A stretch of 64,000 nucleotides of DNA from Pseudisothecium myosuroides (GCA_951799445.1 OX637287.1:49071724-49135723); one strand, 5' to 3'; counted from the first letter of the stretch, positions 37,401 through 49,070 are shown. The notes: generated by a model from the sequence alone, not told the origin. A program made the numbers and translations.

Positions 37401-37917
37401 AGGACCCTCGTGAATTTATACGAACCGAAGGTCAATGAGATCAATGCTAGGGGACTCCTTTCTTTAAAATTTTATTAGACCCTACGGGGGACGGCCTGCA
37501 AGCCGTGCAAGCCTTATTACAATCCATACTCGCTCTGTTCCAATTGGTTTGTGATTTCTAATGTCTTCGAAGAGCACCGTGGAGCTGGATTGGGGGGTCT
37601 TCTACGGGGTCTTCAAGCACTAGGCCTGGAGGAAAGAAAACCTGCAGTCTGCTGGTTTCCTCCTCCAGGCCTTCTAGAGTACAAACTAGCCGAATGATAT
37701 GCATAATTTGTTTAATGAACGCTTTCAATTATGACTGATAGCAACTGCAGTGTGCCGGCACTTAACCGCTGAAGATTTCCTGACTTCCCGTGATATACAG
37801 GTGAGGATGTTTGAAGACGCTGTAGTTGGGCGCTGGCTGAGGCAAAAAGTCCAACCGAAAGAGCATACTCTCTTCACCTCCCCTCAGGACTTCATCAAGG
37901 ACTCTGCCTGTTGGTAG
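34470..37917 (+). CDS. PGPP1: YqeG/Gep4-type HAD phosphatidylglycerophosphate phosphatase, seven exons
   Basis: Exons 34470-34695, 35306-35567, 36101-36273, 36406-36483, 36745-36818, 37090-37197 and 37801-37917 give 345 residues in phase. The HAD nucleophile motif is VVFDKDNTLT with D181 and D183. Then come ALLSNSAG (motif II), RHG|TKKPAGTAEDL (motif III lysine) and VGDRYFTDIVFGN (motif IV). Upstream VPDIRWIDW is typical of the YqeG group. Yeast Gep4 and plant PGPP1 dephosphorylate phosphatidylglycerophosphate to phosphatidylglycerol, needed for thylakoid lipid and cardiolipin. The first ~75 residues are Ser/Arg/Cys-rich without acidic residues early on, which suggests an organelle transit peptide. 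It is divergent from the CCA-adding enzyme gene. Confidence 0.93.
34800..35275. repeat. Imperfect ~310-bp-spaced duplication in PGPP1 intron 1
   Basis: TAGAATTTGGCCC at about 34800 and 35110 begin two related blocks. They share CCATGAATCC, TTTAGGGGCYAG, AGCTCTGCTCAA/AGCTATGCTCAA and GGTTTAGGGTTTGGA. The right block carries an additional GGTTTAGGGTCTGGAGAAAG. Confidence 0.7.
37622..37671. other. Inverted repeat (hairpin) in PGPP1 intron 6
   Basis: AGGCCTGGAGGAAAGAAAAC at 37622 faces GGTTTCCTCCTCCAGGCCT ending at 37671, around a loop of about ten bases (CTGCAGTCTG). The paired arms are about twenty bases with one small bulge. The RNA would fold into a short stem on either strand. Confidence 0.6.
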
Positions 37918-38642
37918 TCACATTCTTCTGGATAGATGATTTGTTCCTCAGCGTAGGCTGTACAGCTTCTCCCAGATATTGATCACTACAAGTTATCTAA
38001 TAGCTTGGCTTGTAGCCATGATGCTTTCTCCAGCAAAGGTGGTCTAACAAGCAACAATACAATTCAAGACACTCTCTTGTGGCCCATCTTTGGTACATGA
38101 ATTCATTGGTTCATCGGCAAGTTGAGGTTAGAATGTTCGGACAGTTATGTCCACATGTACAATATGCTGTGGCTTCTTGGCCATATGGGATCTTTGCCCA
38201 CCATTGTGAATTCAGATCGGAGATTGTTATAAAACATAACTGTCCTGATTGGATGGTTAAGCTGTTTAAGTGTACCTTCTGATATTACTTTCGAGCTTTG
38301 TCTTTCTATGTGTTTCACTTCCCAGATTACTTGTGGAGGCTTAGGCTTAAATTTGATAAACTAATCATGCTTTTATTGTCTCACAGTTTTACAGTGTCGA
38401 TGACCCATAGATTGTATGGTCTATGTCATGGAGCAGATACTCCCACACATTGGTAATGGCAGGTACTGTTAAGATACGAACTTCCATTTCTTGGCTCTGG
38501 ACCGAAAGGGCGGTGGGCGACCTTGCATGCATAATATCTAAGGTACGAGCACCCATAATCAATCTTCCCTAAATGTTATAAACCTCAAAAATGAAGATGA
38601 ATGGTGAAGAAAGGCTAGGTAAATTGTTACTAGGGGAAGCCA
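37918..38642. other. PGPP1 3' region
   Basis: Moderate-GC sequence that probably includes the 3' UTR, then AT-rich DNA. I see no gene or repeat here. Confidence 0.3.
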
Positions 38643-39342
38643 TTGGAAGAAGTCATTGAACATGTGATATTATGAGAATCCATCATTTTGTGTGCTCATT
38701 GTATTCTCTTCATCTTCAAGTTTTTTTCCAAATATGTATTATATAACACCTTTAAGATGAAGGTAACCATTGAAGGAAATGCATAGAAAAATTCTCCAAA
38801 TAGGAGAACTAGAAAAGTGCCAAACCTTAAGAAAATAGATACTTTGATGCTTTAATTAGATAAAATAGGAAAAAAATGTAAGTGAATAAAAAAAATTAAA
38901 TATTTATAAAAACTCTATGGAGATGGTCATTCACCAAAATAACCACCAAAATAATATTTTATATGATTCAAAATACAAGCAGAAAAAAACTCACTTTTGT
39001 AAAGTTCCACACCACATACAATTTACTATTTTTAGAAAAGCTTCGAACAATAGATAGAAGTCTACTAGAAGACCATCTTCTCCAAATTCAGCTTAAAATT
39101 TGTTTTGAGGGTATTAAATAGTACTAAAAACCTCCAAATTGGCAAGTGTGACAAAAAATGCAGGGCTAATTTTGGATAGTAAATTTTTTTGAAAATTACT
39201 AAAAGATCAAGCAAAATGTATAATTGTCTTAAGTACTTTATCTGCAAATCTTGAGTCATTTGGAGCCAAAATGCAAAAGTTATGGCCAAAAAACAAATCA
39301 GCATGTAAAGTGTGACGTAAAATAGGACAAGTGTTTCTTGCA
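38643..39342 (-). mobile_element. Family A element, copy A1 (TTGCAAGAAACACTT end)
   Basis: Read on the minus strand from 39342, it starts TGCAAGAAACACTTGTCCTA and matches the left parts of A2 (49071) and A3 (50559). Shared internal landmarks are CATAACTTTTGCAT, TTTACTATCCAAAAT and GGTTTTTAGTACTATTTA. The far end near 38643 (TTGGAAGAAGTCATT) is only a rough match to the terminus, so that boundary is uncertain. No coding frame of note. Confidence 0.55.
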
Positions 39343-39429
39343 ATTACCCTATTCATTTTGAACTCTTTTTAAAGTGAACTTCTCTTGTGTTTAGTTCAAC
39401 TACTTGGAGGTTAATGAAAACTAATTCAT

Positions 39430-40370
39430 TATGTTCTCAAAATAAACAACCTTCTTTTGTGCACCATTTAATATATCTTGTAATAGGATAGTTTACTACT
39501 ACTTAGTTGGAAATGGCTTTCTACTATAGAAATAACTATACATACAACATAAAAATCTATATGTTTCAAGGATTTTGCAACCCATAGCACATTTGTGGCC
39601 CAATCAACTCACATTCTAATTTTTTATTCAAATTCATATTTCCATGGATACAAACATAATTGCAATGTTTGGTGCATTTAGAAGGATATAGGAGCAAGCT
39701 TCAAGGTCGCATGAAATTGCGCAAATACAGGTGGCCAATAACGGATGTTGAAAATAACATAAAGCAAGTAGATTTGGAGTAGAAGACCAGCAACACAAGA
39801 ATAAAAATTTATAGCAAGGGGGTATTCAACAGCACACTCCTAGTACATTCTACTTTATTTTCCTACTTGGAAGTGTATCAACAACACAAAACAAAATTGA
39901 GTTTTTAAACAAGGTTCAAGCCTAGAATGGTTGAAAGACATAGAAGAAGCGTAATATACCGTATGTGGTCTTCAAAAGGTTGCAAGTAAGGTGATGTTGT
40001 AACAAAGGTGATGCTAGAATTGCAAATTGAAGGCACCTCCAAGTAAGTGTCAATGGTAACTTAAACTTTGTTGTGGACCATCAATTCTCCCTTCAAGTTA
40101 TCTATGGACTTGCACAACGACAGAGGGTTTGTCAACAAATTGGATAAAAGCAAAGTTCAGTATTTAAGTGCATGAGGCCAGCCCTCGAAGTCTCTTCTAC
40201 AAATGACGGCCCACAAGACATATAGTTAGCAAATTCTCAATTACGATTGCTTTTCAATACAAAAACAAAAAAAGAAGCATGATTCTAACAAAGGCATTGT
40301 GGTGGAATTGAAGTCTTCTATCCTAGCCATCCCTAGCACCATCTCCATCCTTGAAACATGAGCTTCAAAA
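39430..40370 (+). repeat. Dispersed repeat C, copy C1 (AT-decayed)
   Basis: Colinear with C2 (43700-44575) from CTTTTGTGCACCA through GGATTTTGCAACCC, CAACAGCACACTCCTAGTA, TTGAAGGCACCTCCAAGTAA and CCCTTCAAGTTATCTATGGA to GTCTTCTATCCTAGCCATCC. At many places where C2 has CG, C1 has TG or CA. No protein family is recognised in any frame, so the nature of the repeat is unknown. Confidence 0.8.
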
Positions 40371-40512
40371 AAGGCCCATAGATTCCTTCAAAGGATATCT
40401 CAAAAATCAAGATCAATGACAACATGATCTAGATCAACAATCCAGATCACATATGCCTGGTTGCTACAGTAATGTGCCTCACAACGTTCATCCAGAGCTG
40501 GAACAAAATTAA

Positions 40513-41432
40513 CCCCTAAAGTTTCGAGGCCTACTTTCTGCCCAAAAACACTCAAAACTGCCATTTCTATAGCAAGGAGTAAAAAAAAAATTTAATTGTT
40601 TTTTTTTCACATCTAACCGTAGGATTTTACACCTAAATAGTAATAAAAAGTGTGGAAAAAATTTCAGAATTTTTGACCGCACAGATTGCAAGATATTTGT
40701 GTTTAAAGTGGAAAAAACAAATTTTTCAGCACTTTGCGGGACTGTATTTTTTGACTTTGAACATTTTTAACTTAAAATTTTTGCACTACAGAGTTTTGAG
40801 CTTTAAATCTTTATAGTGGAGAATTGAGTTGAGAGTCTAGGAAAAAAAAAGAAATTCAAAAAAACTTAATTATCATTCTTCAAAAAATTGTTAAATAGTA
40901 GTAGGTACGAGATAGAAGGAAAATCTAAAATATTTATATATTTTAGATGGAATTAAAATACACTAATCCCAATGGTGAGATTGTTCTAGCAAGTAAATTA
41001 AACCATGAGAATTTTATTTTTTTGAATAATTGCAAAAATAGCATTCAGAAATGAATCCTACAAGTTATTTTTTTCAAGAAGATGCTCTAACTACCCAAAA
41101 AACAAGAATGTCCATAACTTCCTCATAACAAAGTCAAATGAAATGAATAAAAGCTTTCCAGATAGACAAAAATATAATCTATGAGAAAAAATATATTTAA
41201 AAAAAATTCAAAATTTTGCAAAATTTTTTTGCTGCCCCCCATCCCCTACGCATTCCAAGAAATGGCATAACTTCTCACTCAAAGGTTCGATTTCAAATTT
41301 TTTTTCCGCCACGTACCTCTCTCAATTCTTCACATTCACAAAACGTTTCAAAAAATTAGGAGAAAATTTCAGCCCATAGGTACCTGCCCCAAGTCCCATC
41401 TGTCCCCCGAACGCACAATGATCCTTTAGGGG
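40513..41432. mobile_element. TTAA-flanked element, copy B2
   Basis: A 920-bp segment between TTAA sites (40509-40512, 41433-41436), with ends CCCCTAAAG and CTTTAGGGG inverted. Its interior at 40600-40700 is homologous, in inverted orientation, to 46890-46990 of copy B3 (shared ATATCTTGCAATC, AAAATTCTGAAATTTTTTC and ATCCTAYGGTTA). No transposase frame. Confidence 0.65.
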
Positions 41433-42600
41433 TTAATCATTCCAATTGCTAGAAGTAGTGAGCAAAATATGGATACAATGCATATGACATCGTGACTAAA
41501 TGCAGTTTGTGAAATTTATATGTGAGCAATGGAATAGATATCATTCACATGAACAGTTCAAAGCTCATCAACAGTTGCTCAAAAATTTGCATTGAAAGTA
41601 GAATTTGTATGTTAAAAATAACATTTCTGCCGCAAAGTCCAGAGTGGTAGAAGAAAGACTGAAATAGGATTGACACCTACTAGGAACAGTTTAATTAGAA
41701 CAAGCAATACAATGCAATACTGGCATCCTTATCTTGAATAAGTTTTTTCAACACATAGTAAGTTTTTTGAGTGGATAGTGTCAATTTTCACTCATGCTCA
41801 GTTTGAATAATTTGTCCATTTCAAACACTAAATTTGTTTACCACCATTTATTGAAATTGTTCCAGTAGGCTACGATCTAGTCTCTATGACATCTTCTGGT
41901 TATCTATCATATTCAACAAAAATGCTTTGGAATTGGAAATGAACAGTGGATGTCCTTACAACAAAATCCTGTTAAAATCACCAAGTCATTCCCCATCTAC
42001 ATGATTTTCACTCATGCTCAGTTTGAATAATTTGTCAATTAGATTAATTGTCTAACCTCAACCCCCCTCCCCCTCTTACTTGTATTTTTTCCCTCACAGG
42101 CGCCCTTGCAATCAATATGGGATTACTTGATTTCCGTCTGCATTTGTATTTGTATATATATGTGTATTTTGTATGTATGTATCCCATACCCATACCGTAT
42201 CTCTGTATCCATATTTCATTTTTCATATTCGTACCATACCGTATTCCATACCCGAACACATACTACGGGGGGAGTGTTTTTTTGGGGGGAAATTGATGAA
42301 TGAGCCAACAAACAGACGCATGACAATAGTACGCAATAGGTATTTTACTGGAAAAAAAATTGAATCAACAGCTGCAGCGGGTACTTGCAAGTCTCATCAA
42401 TGGTTCACAATTTTTCTTACGGGGTGGGGGAGCCCAAGCACCAAGTTCTGTAAACACAGAAGATAGTAACAAGACGGCTCAGAGCTGTAATGGTGCTTTT
42501 AAAATTCTTTGTTCTTCAAACTTGACACAGGATGAATCATTCATGGCACTCCATCAAGATGTAAGTTATTCCAAGTGGATTGCAAAACAAAATTTAAATT
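41433..42600. other. AT-rich DNA with CATACC-type simple sequence
   Basis: TTTCACTCATGCTCAGTTTG, followed by AATAATTTGTC, occurs at 41788 and 42006, a ~218-bp-spaced duplication. A stretch at 42150-42265 is built of TATCC/CATACC/GTACC words and resembles 2455-2520. No gene is supported. Confidence 0.5.
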
Positions 42601-42624
42601 CCATCCTCTGATAAATAAAGCCTT

Positions 42625-43336
42625 TCACATGAGTTCATGCAGATAGGACAACACCCTTTGAACATTGAGATCAATACGGTATTCACAAGGACGCATTTCA
42701 TGCTGCAAGAAGAACACTGTTAACAATACAAGAAGAAAACGGACAACTCTACTCAAGCAAAATCATAATAATGAACATAAATAATGCTGAGCTGACTGAT
42801 CAATAAGATTGTTTCATGTTATCATGGACCAGTCAACCTTCAAGCTTTAGGAGGCACAGAAAAGTTACTCGGCGTACTCTTGGATCAAGAATGTCCAAGA
42901 CTGTACATTTTAAATAAACAAAGGGCTCTCATAAGTTAGGGGTTGTAATCCTCTGGCCCTTGGAACAGAGAAAGCAAAGATCTGTTCCGATTAGCAAATA
43001 TAGCATTATGTTGGAAAGACATTACTCCATGTTCACGACAACTCACTTTTCACAGCATCTCAACGTCACTCCCAATATGACTCTAAGTTTCTGGTCCCAC
43101 TTGTGTGATACTCAAACAACTGAAATCAAGTCTCAAAAATCATTTGCTTGCATTGAATTATGCAACAATTTTAGTTCAACACTACTAAAGGAATTACGCA
43201 TAAAAACTGACATAAGAAACAGAAAAAGCGTGCAAGGATCTTACGAGTTGCGGTCAGTTAACGGGTTGACTTCCCTTTGCAGCAACCCTTGGATCGTGGC
43301 CTCACTTCTAAGCTCACCTGCAGCCATGGCAGACAT
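42625..43336 (-). CDS. Possible small gene, unrecognised (tentative)
   Basis: The GC content rises here and two candidate exons stand out on the minus strand. 43336-43245 starts at an ATG (residues MSAMAAGELRSEATIQGLL, then NPLTDRN) and ends at a GTAAGA donor. 42702-42625 follows a TTCTTCTTGCAG acceptor and ends EYRIDLNVQRVLSYLHEL then M and stop. I could not find a middle exon that links them in phase, and I do not recognise the protein. It may be a small gene with one or more missed exons, or a coincidence. Confidence 0.25.
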
Positions 43337-43699
43337 CTTTACAGAGTGGTACGCTGAAAACAACATTCAACACTTGCAACACGAGTTGATTCACTATACA
43401 AGGGTGCAGATCTGATCTTGTGATTTAGAACTCATCCGCACATCATCTGCTGATGTCATGGACTCCATACCAATTGACTTTCCTAAAATGGCACCCAACA
43501 ATTTCAGCTAATTACGAATTGCAACAGCCAGGAATTACCTGAAGACTCTGCAAAGCTTTGATTTAAAAAAAAATTAAAAACTGGCAAGGATCGAACAAGC
43601 TGTAAATTGAATTCGTGATTTAGGACTCACCTGCACATCATCTGATGATCACATGGACTACAAGACACTTTGCTTACACAGAAAGATGCGCTACAATTT

Positions 43700-44575
43700 C
43701 AATTGGCAAGCAAATATAATGGACAAATTAGGAAACCCTACCCCTCTTTTGAGCACCAAATATCATATTGTGAACGGAAACTGCTCTCGACTACAAAAAT
43801 AACTCCGTACAAGAAAGGAATCTTTGTGTTTTAAGGATTTGCAACCCAGAGCAGATTTGTAGCGCAATCACCTCTTCACCCTAATCTTGTACACATATTC
43901 AAATTCCTTTTGACACAGACGTAATTGCACAGGATGTTCTCGTCAACAACAAAGAGCAGCAAGATTCGGAATCCAAGCCCAGTAACACATCAACAGAGAT
44001 TCAAAACAAGGGGGCATCCAACAGCACACTCCAAGTACAGACTACTTTCCTAGCTACTCGGAAGTCCATGACGGTGCAGAACAAAATTGAGTTCACGAAC
44101 GAGTTTCAAGCTGAGAATAGTTGAAAGACGAAGAAGCCAAGGGCCATATACTGTATACCGTCCGTGGTCTTTAGCGGGTGCGAGCTCCAGGCAGGGCAAT
44201 GTTGCAACGACGGTCACGCTAGCGGTGCGAGCTGAAGGCACCTCCAAGCAAGCCCCGATGGTAACTTAAGCTTCGTTATGGACTATCACCTCTCCCTTCA
44301 AGTTGTCTCTAGACGTGTGCAGTGCCGGTGGGTTTGCCGACAAATTGGTTGAGTCCAGTACTCTACCGTATGAGGCCGGCCCTTGAAGTCCGCTCCGCAG
44401 ATACTGGCCCAGTGCAGACAGACAGTCAGCGGATCCCCCGGGGAGGATTGCTTGCTAATAGAATACACAACGGGAAGCATAGTCTAACAAAAAGGCGTCG
44501 ATGGTTGAATTAGGGTCTTCTACCCTGGCCATCCCCAGCAGGCCAGCACCGTCCTTGCGTCGGGAGACTCAAAGC
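43700..44575 (+). repeat. Dispersed repeat C, copy C2 (CpG-rich)
   Basis: The best-preserved C copy, with GC content well above its surroundings (for example ACGACGGTCACGCTAGCGGT near 44206). It is colinear with C1 and C3 and is taken as the reference for the insertion sites in C3. No coding potential recognised. Confidence 0.8.
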
Positions 44576-45216
44576 TATATGCAAAGCATTTGATGGATAA
44601 GTCCGTGAACCCACTAAGCTTAGTGTTGGACCACCGATCAGTGTTTCAAACGATTTCATGTCGATGAAATTGAGGTCCATAAATCACCATAAAATTGGAC
44701 CGGTCTGTACGGGCCCATAGATTCATACAATCACTAATCCACTATTGTAAGATTTGACCTCGAAACAGAAATTTTCACCGACAAGAGAAACATTTCAACT
44801 GACAAGAACAAGTTGAAATAGAAGGCCTGGAAAGATGGTTTCATGCAAGGCAACTAAACTGATACTATTCTGGATAATTCCTAGTTGGCATTCAAAATCC
44901 ATGCTTCTTTCATTGCCAAACATGCACGCCACTCACACACACTGAAATTGAGTTCACAAGTGCAACCATTTCCACGAAATTGAGTTCACAAGTTGAAAAC
45001 GGTTGCAAGAAGAAGAAGGGCAATACCGTGAGTGGTCTTCAGCAGATGTAGGCTCCAGGCAGGGCGATGTTGCAACGACGGTGACGCTGGCGTTGCAAAC
45101 TGAAGGCACCTCCAACTGAAGCAAGCGCAGATGGTAAATTGAGCTCCGTTGTGAACTCTCCCTTCAATTTCTCTCCAGACGTGCGCAGTGATGAAGGTGG
45201 GTTTGCAGACAAACTA

Positions 45217-45681
45217 AGGTAAACCAGCCCATCATGGTCAGAATTGCTAGTTTGCCCTCATGCCATGGCTGAATTTTTTTAAGGTTTTTCCCCACATACA
45301 GACAAGTGTGAGAAATAGCAAGAGCAATTGAAATTATATTTTTTCAACAAAATATGAATTAGCTAGAATTTTTTGAAGTGTTCAGCCCAAAAGAGTCTGT
45401 AGACTACCCCATAACCAACATGCAACTATATCCATAATGCTCACCTTACTCTTCTAAAGCAATCAAAATATTTTCTAAAGTGAAAAGCCTTAAAAAGTCA
45501 CTTCCTACAGTGATTTACATTGAAATAGTTGGGTGTTCCTAGTGAGGTTACTAATTAATCCATTAGTGTCAGGTAAGGCATTGATTGTAGTCCAAAATCT
45601 CATAAACTGAGAATAACCATCATGGGGTCATTCCTTAGGTGTCCGTCATGGGTCATTTGACCACGATGGGCTGGTTTACCT
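45217..45681. mobile_element. 465-bp MITE with 24-bp inverted termini
   Basis: The left end AGGTAAACCAGCCCATCATG (continuing GTCA) and the right end read inverted are identical over 24 bases except one. It sits inside repeat C3. The exact target duplication is unclear (left flank ACTA, right flank CAGG), so the superfamily is not assigned. Confidence 0.8.
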
Positions 45682-45806
45682 CAGGTCAAAGCAAGTCCAG
45701 CGTGAGACGGCCTTGGGAGAGTGCAGCATACCGTCAGCAGATTCCTAATTAGATTAATAAAAAATCTAAATAGGGAAAGCATATTCTAACAATCGTGGCT
45801 GAATTA

Positions 45807-46089
45807 TGCCCTCCTCCCATGTAAGCCGGGCCGGCAAAAAAAGCACAAAATGACAAGAAATGAACACCGATTGTCTTGCCGGCCTCGGTGAGCGGAGAAG
45901 CAGGATTTCAAATTTCACCAATCATCAGTAGACAACCCCATTGGTGAAGATGGAACAATCTTGAAGGAATCAATACGTGGAGGATTCTTACTCGATCTCT
46001 CCCCCACCCACTGGGTCCACATGACATGACAATTCCCAATGATGTCCCTGTAGCTACTTGACCGGCCCAGCTCACATGGCAGGAGGGCT
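45807..46089. mobile_element. 283-bp PIF/Harbinger-type MITE with TTA target duplication
   Basis: Inverted termini of 28 bases with four mismatches: TGCCCTCCTCCCATGTAAGC and, inverted, AGCCCTCCTGCCATGTGAGC, both followed by YGGGCCGG. TTA occurs at 45804-45806 and 46090-46092. Removing the element and one TTA restores GAATTAGAGTCTTCTA, which matches GAATTAGGGTCTTCTA of the empty copy C2 near 44507. A 3-bp TTA duplication is typical of PIF/Harbinger (Tourist) elements. Confidence 0.85.
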
Positions 46090-46456
46090 TTAGAGTCTTC
46101 TATCCTGTCTATATCCAGCATTTAGCACCAACCTTACATCGGGAGACTCAAAGTAAGGTGGCAGTACCCATTCCCCTTTGTTTAAGCAATTCAGCATAGT
46201 TGGAGGCAACTTTTGCCAGAAAAAACATTTTTGTAGTATAGGCAATTGAAAATCACGAATTTTCCAAAAAAAAATTAGAATTTTTGGATAAGGCATCTAT
46301 TTTTTGTAAAATTGCAAAGTAGAACTCCGTAGGGCACCCAAAATCGCACTCTAGTTAAGCTACCTAAATTTTGACACGGTAATTTAAAAAAATCATCAAG
46401 CACCAACGACAATTAAGCATTGACAAAGTTTTGAGGTGCTTTTGGAGGCACTTTAA

Positions 46457-47091
46457 TCCCTAAAGGACTAGCTTGCTATTTTTAGCAACATAGCAATTTC
46501 GGGCAAGTACGTGTGACTAGAAATTTGCAAATTTTAGGACAAACTTGAATAAAAGTTACGGACAAGGAGTATCTTTCATATGAACTTAATTTCATGACAT
46601 TTGGAAATATGAGTCAACATTACAACCATTGGGATTACAAACATTTTTCAATTCCATAACCAAATTCTTAACAATTAAGTATTTCAAATCGTTCTCTATT
46701 TCTTTCTATTTACTATTTTTTTCCTATATGTTGTACAATTCCAAACGATGTGAAAATTTTCAAGCATGTAGCCAACTTGACTTGAAGAATGAATTCAAAG
46801 AGTAACCACCATTTTGGACATTTTTTCATACAAATGTGACCTTGTGAAGTGCAGCTGCCCATTTTTTTGCAGGGCAAAAAAAGGATTTTTTTCAATTCAA
46901 ACGTTAATATCTTGCAATCCAAATGGTGAAAAATTCTGAAATTTTTTCTACATCTCTTCAAACCATTATACTACAAGATCCTATGGTTATATATGTCCAA
47001 AAATGTTTCTTTCCCCAAAATTTGGTACTTGTGCTCAAAATGATAGTTTTCGAGTATTTTTGGAAAAAACATAGTCAAGGAACTTAAGGGG
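46457..47091. mobile_element. TTAA-flanked element, copy B3
   Basis: A 635-bp segment between TTAA sites (46453-46456, 47092-47095). Ends are TCCCTAAAGGAC and, inverted, CCCCTTAAGTTCC. The interior matches B2 in reverse orientation (ATATCTTGCAATCCAAATGG block at 46907). It interrupts sequence related to repeat C. Degenerate, no ORF. Confidence 0.55.
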
Positions 47092-47635
47092 TTAAGGGAG
47101 TCTACAATAAAACAATGGGTTCACGAATGGCAATGGAAGCTCCTACCTTAGGCTCACAGAGTCCTTTCCAAGGGTATCTCAAAAATCTACGTTAGATCAA
47201 GAATTCAATTTGAGCTTATGAGAAGAGTTATCAAGCAACGGTTGTGCATTTCCGTAGAGTCCATCTTGAATTAAAAATGAAAGTTTACGTAACTATTTTG
47301 AATTTAGAATACAAACATGCTTCTCAATGTAAAGTAAGGCAAACAACCCCAAAATTTGCCAGTGACCAAAAACCGCCATCATCACTTTGTATACATCTCC
47401 AAATCAATATGTACCTATGTGGAAGAAACAGTTTTGGAACCTCTTCCAAAATAAACTTTGACCTTTCATAACTTTTGCATATTGTAGAGCATAGATCATG
47501 GAATTTAAACTATTTTGTAAGAAGATTTCAAGTTTTAGAAGTGAAAAATCCTATGACTGTATGCAAATGAGAACCTAAAACCGTGTATGAAATGGAGTTC
47601 CTTATGTAGGTTAATGTGAATAAAATTTAATTTAA

Positions 47636-48371
47636 CCCTGGAGCGCCGCGGACGCCATTCCGTGGCGTTCCGACGACAACATTGTTGGAAAAAAGAGAGT
47701 TCAAAAGCATTTTTCATCCTCCTCTTCCTTGTTGACCTTTCATATTGGGTTATGAAGACTATCCAATAGAGTTTGTACTCTTTCCAATGTTTGTCTTCAT
47801 GGAAATGAGAAGTTATTAAAAAAAACGGATCACAAAATATGCTATTTTAGAGTACTTTGGGAAGTTGTTGCTCCTTGCTCTAAATCTGAAATTTCTCCAC
47901 AAAAATCATATTTTTTGAGTTTGAGTTCAACTAACAAAATGAAGGTCATCTACTCTAGTTTCTACTCCAAATTGAATTTTGAAAAAATTCCTAATATTGA
48001 GTATTTTATAGCAATTTGAACTTTGGGTGTATTTTCAATGTCTAGTATTTTCTAATTATAGAATGACACGGAAATTGAGCTTATACCATGATGTTTGCCA
48101 TTGTAATATACAGGCATGGTGAAATTTTCAAATTTTTTGAAATAATTTTCTATTTAATATGATTTTTCTTCACTTTTTCTTCAAAAATTCCTAAAAAAAT
48201 CAATTTTCCACAAAAAAATCTAAATTTTTTGTGAAGTAAAGGAAACATGTAATTTCATCTCTGAAAAATAAATATAAATTTTTTCATACATATCTAGTTG
48301 CAAAATTGCAGCAAATTGAGTGTTGGACAATGAGGCTTGGAGTCAGTGGTCATAGGTCCATCATTTAGGGG
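47636..48371. mobile_element. TTAA-flanked element, copy B4
   Basis: A 736-bp segment between TTAA sites (47632-47635, 48372-48375). Ends are CCCTGGAGCGCC and, inverted, CCCCTAAATGATG. Its right half (TTATACCATGATGTTTGCCA, ATATACAGGCATGGTGAAA, GGACAATGAGGCTTG) is homologous to 52080-52495 (B5) in the same orientation. No transposase frame. Confidence 0.6.
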
Positions 48372-49070
48372 TTAATGATATATATTATACACGTGGTTTC
48401 GATTCTGCTCATCTTTTTGAGGGTTAGGAGGCATAACTATGACAAGCCACGGGAGAGTAGTTTTTTAGAATAACCTATTTGTACATTGTGTGCACATTAG
48501 TTCACAATGATAGAAATTTCAATTTTCAAACCATTTTGAACAATCGTTTAGAGTATAATTGTTACAATATTCAGAGGGCTAGTTAAAATTTTTACACATA
48601 TAAATTAGAGGTAGAAATTTTATTTTGATGAAAGAAAATGTCTTAAAGATTTAAAGTTTTGAAACCTTACCTTTCAAATTAATTTGACAAAATAATCATA
48701 ACACTTTGATGATAAATAAGGCAGATTTTTCATTTAATATTTGAATTTTTATTATTATATCTACTTGTAGGTTCCATTAAAAAATTGCATTCAAAAGTTG
48801 AAATCATCAAAAATATCTTATTTATAGAGATATAATTAATCAAATAATAATAATGCGTGTTATTTTAATTATGCAAAAATGATAACAAAAATATATGGCA
48901 AGCATTTATCACATACTTCTATGTATGAAAAAATTAAACTTTAAATTCAGTATACAAACTATTTATTATTATAATTTTTATTCAATTTTTAAAGTGCACT
49001 AAGGGCAAATGAAGAGTACATAATTTTCACATTCTAAACACCAATAAAATCCTAAAGGATGATTGACTGA
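48372..49070. other. Very AT-rich DNA
   Basis: No repeat boundary or coding region is visible between copy B4 and copy A2. Confidence 0.3.

Larger units (their letters stand above)
44880..46165 (+). repeat. Dispersed repeat C, copy C3, interrupted by two insertions
   Basis: It matches C2 in three pieces: about 44880-45216 (GGTCTTCAGCAGATGTAGGC through GGGTTTGCAGACAAACT), 45682-45806 (CAGGTCAAAGCAAGTCCAG through GGCTGAATTA) and 46090-46165 (TTAGAGTCTTCTATCCTG through ATCGGGAGACTCAAAG). The gaps are the elements at 45217-45681 and 45807-46089. Further C-like sequence (GGGTATCTCAAAAATC) resumes near 47170, beyond the B3 element. Confidence 0.8.

Noticed and set aside
42960..43415. Plus-strand ORF of 151 codons
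   Set aside because: Starts arbitrarily, has no recognisable domain and overlaps the better-supported minus-strand candidate exons.
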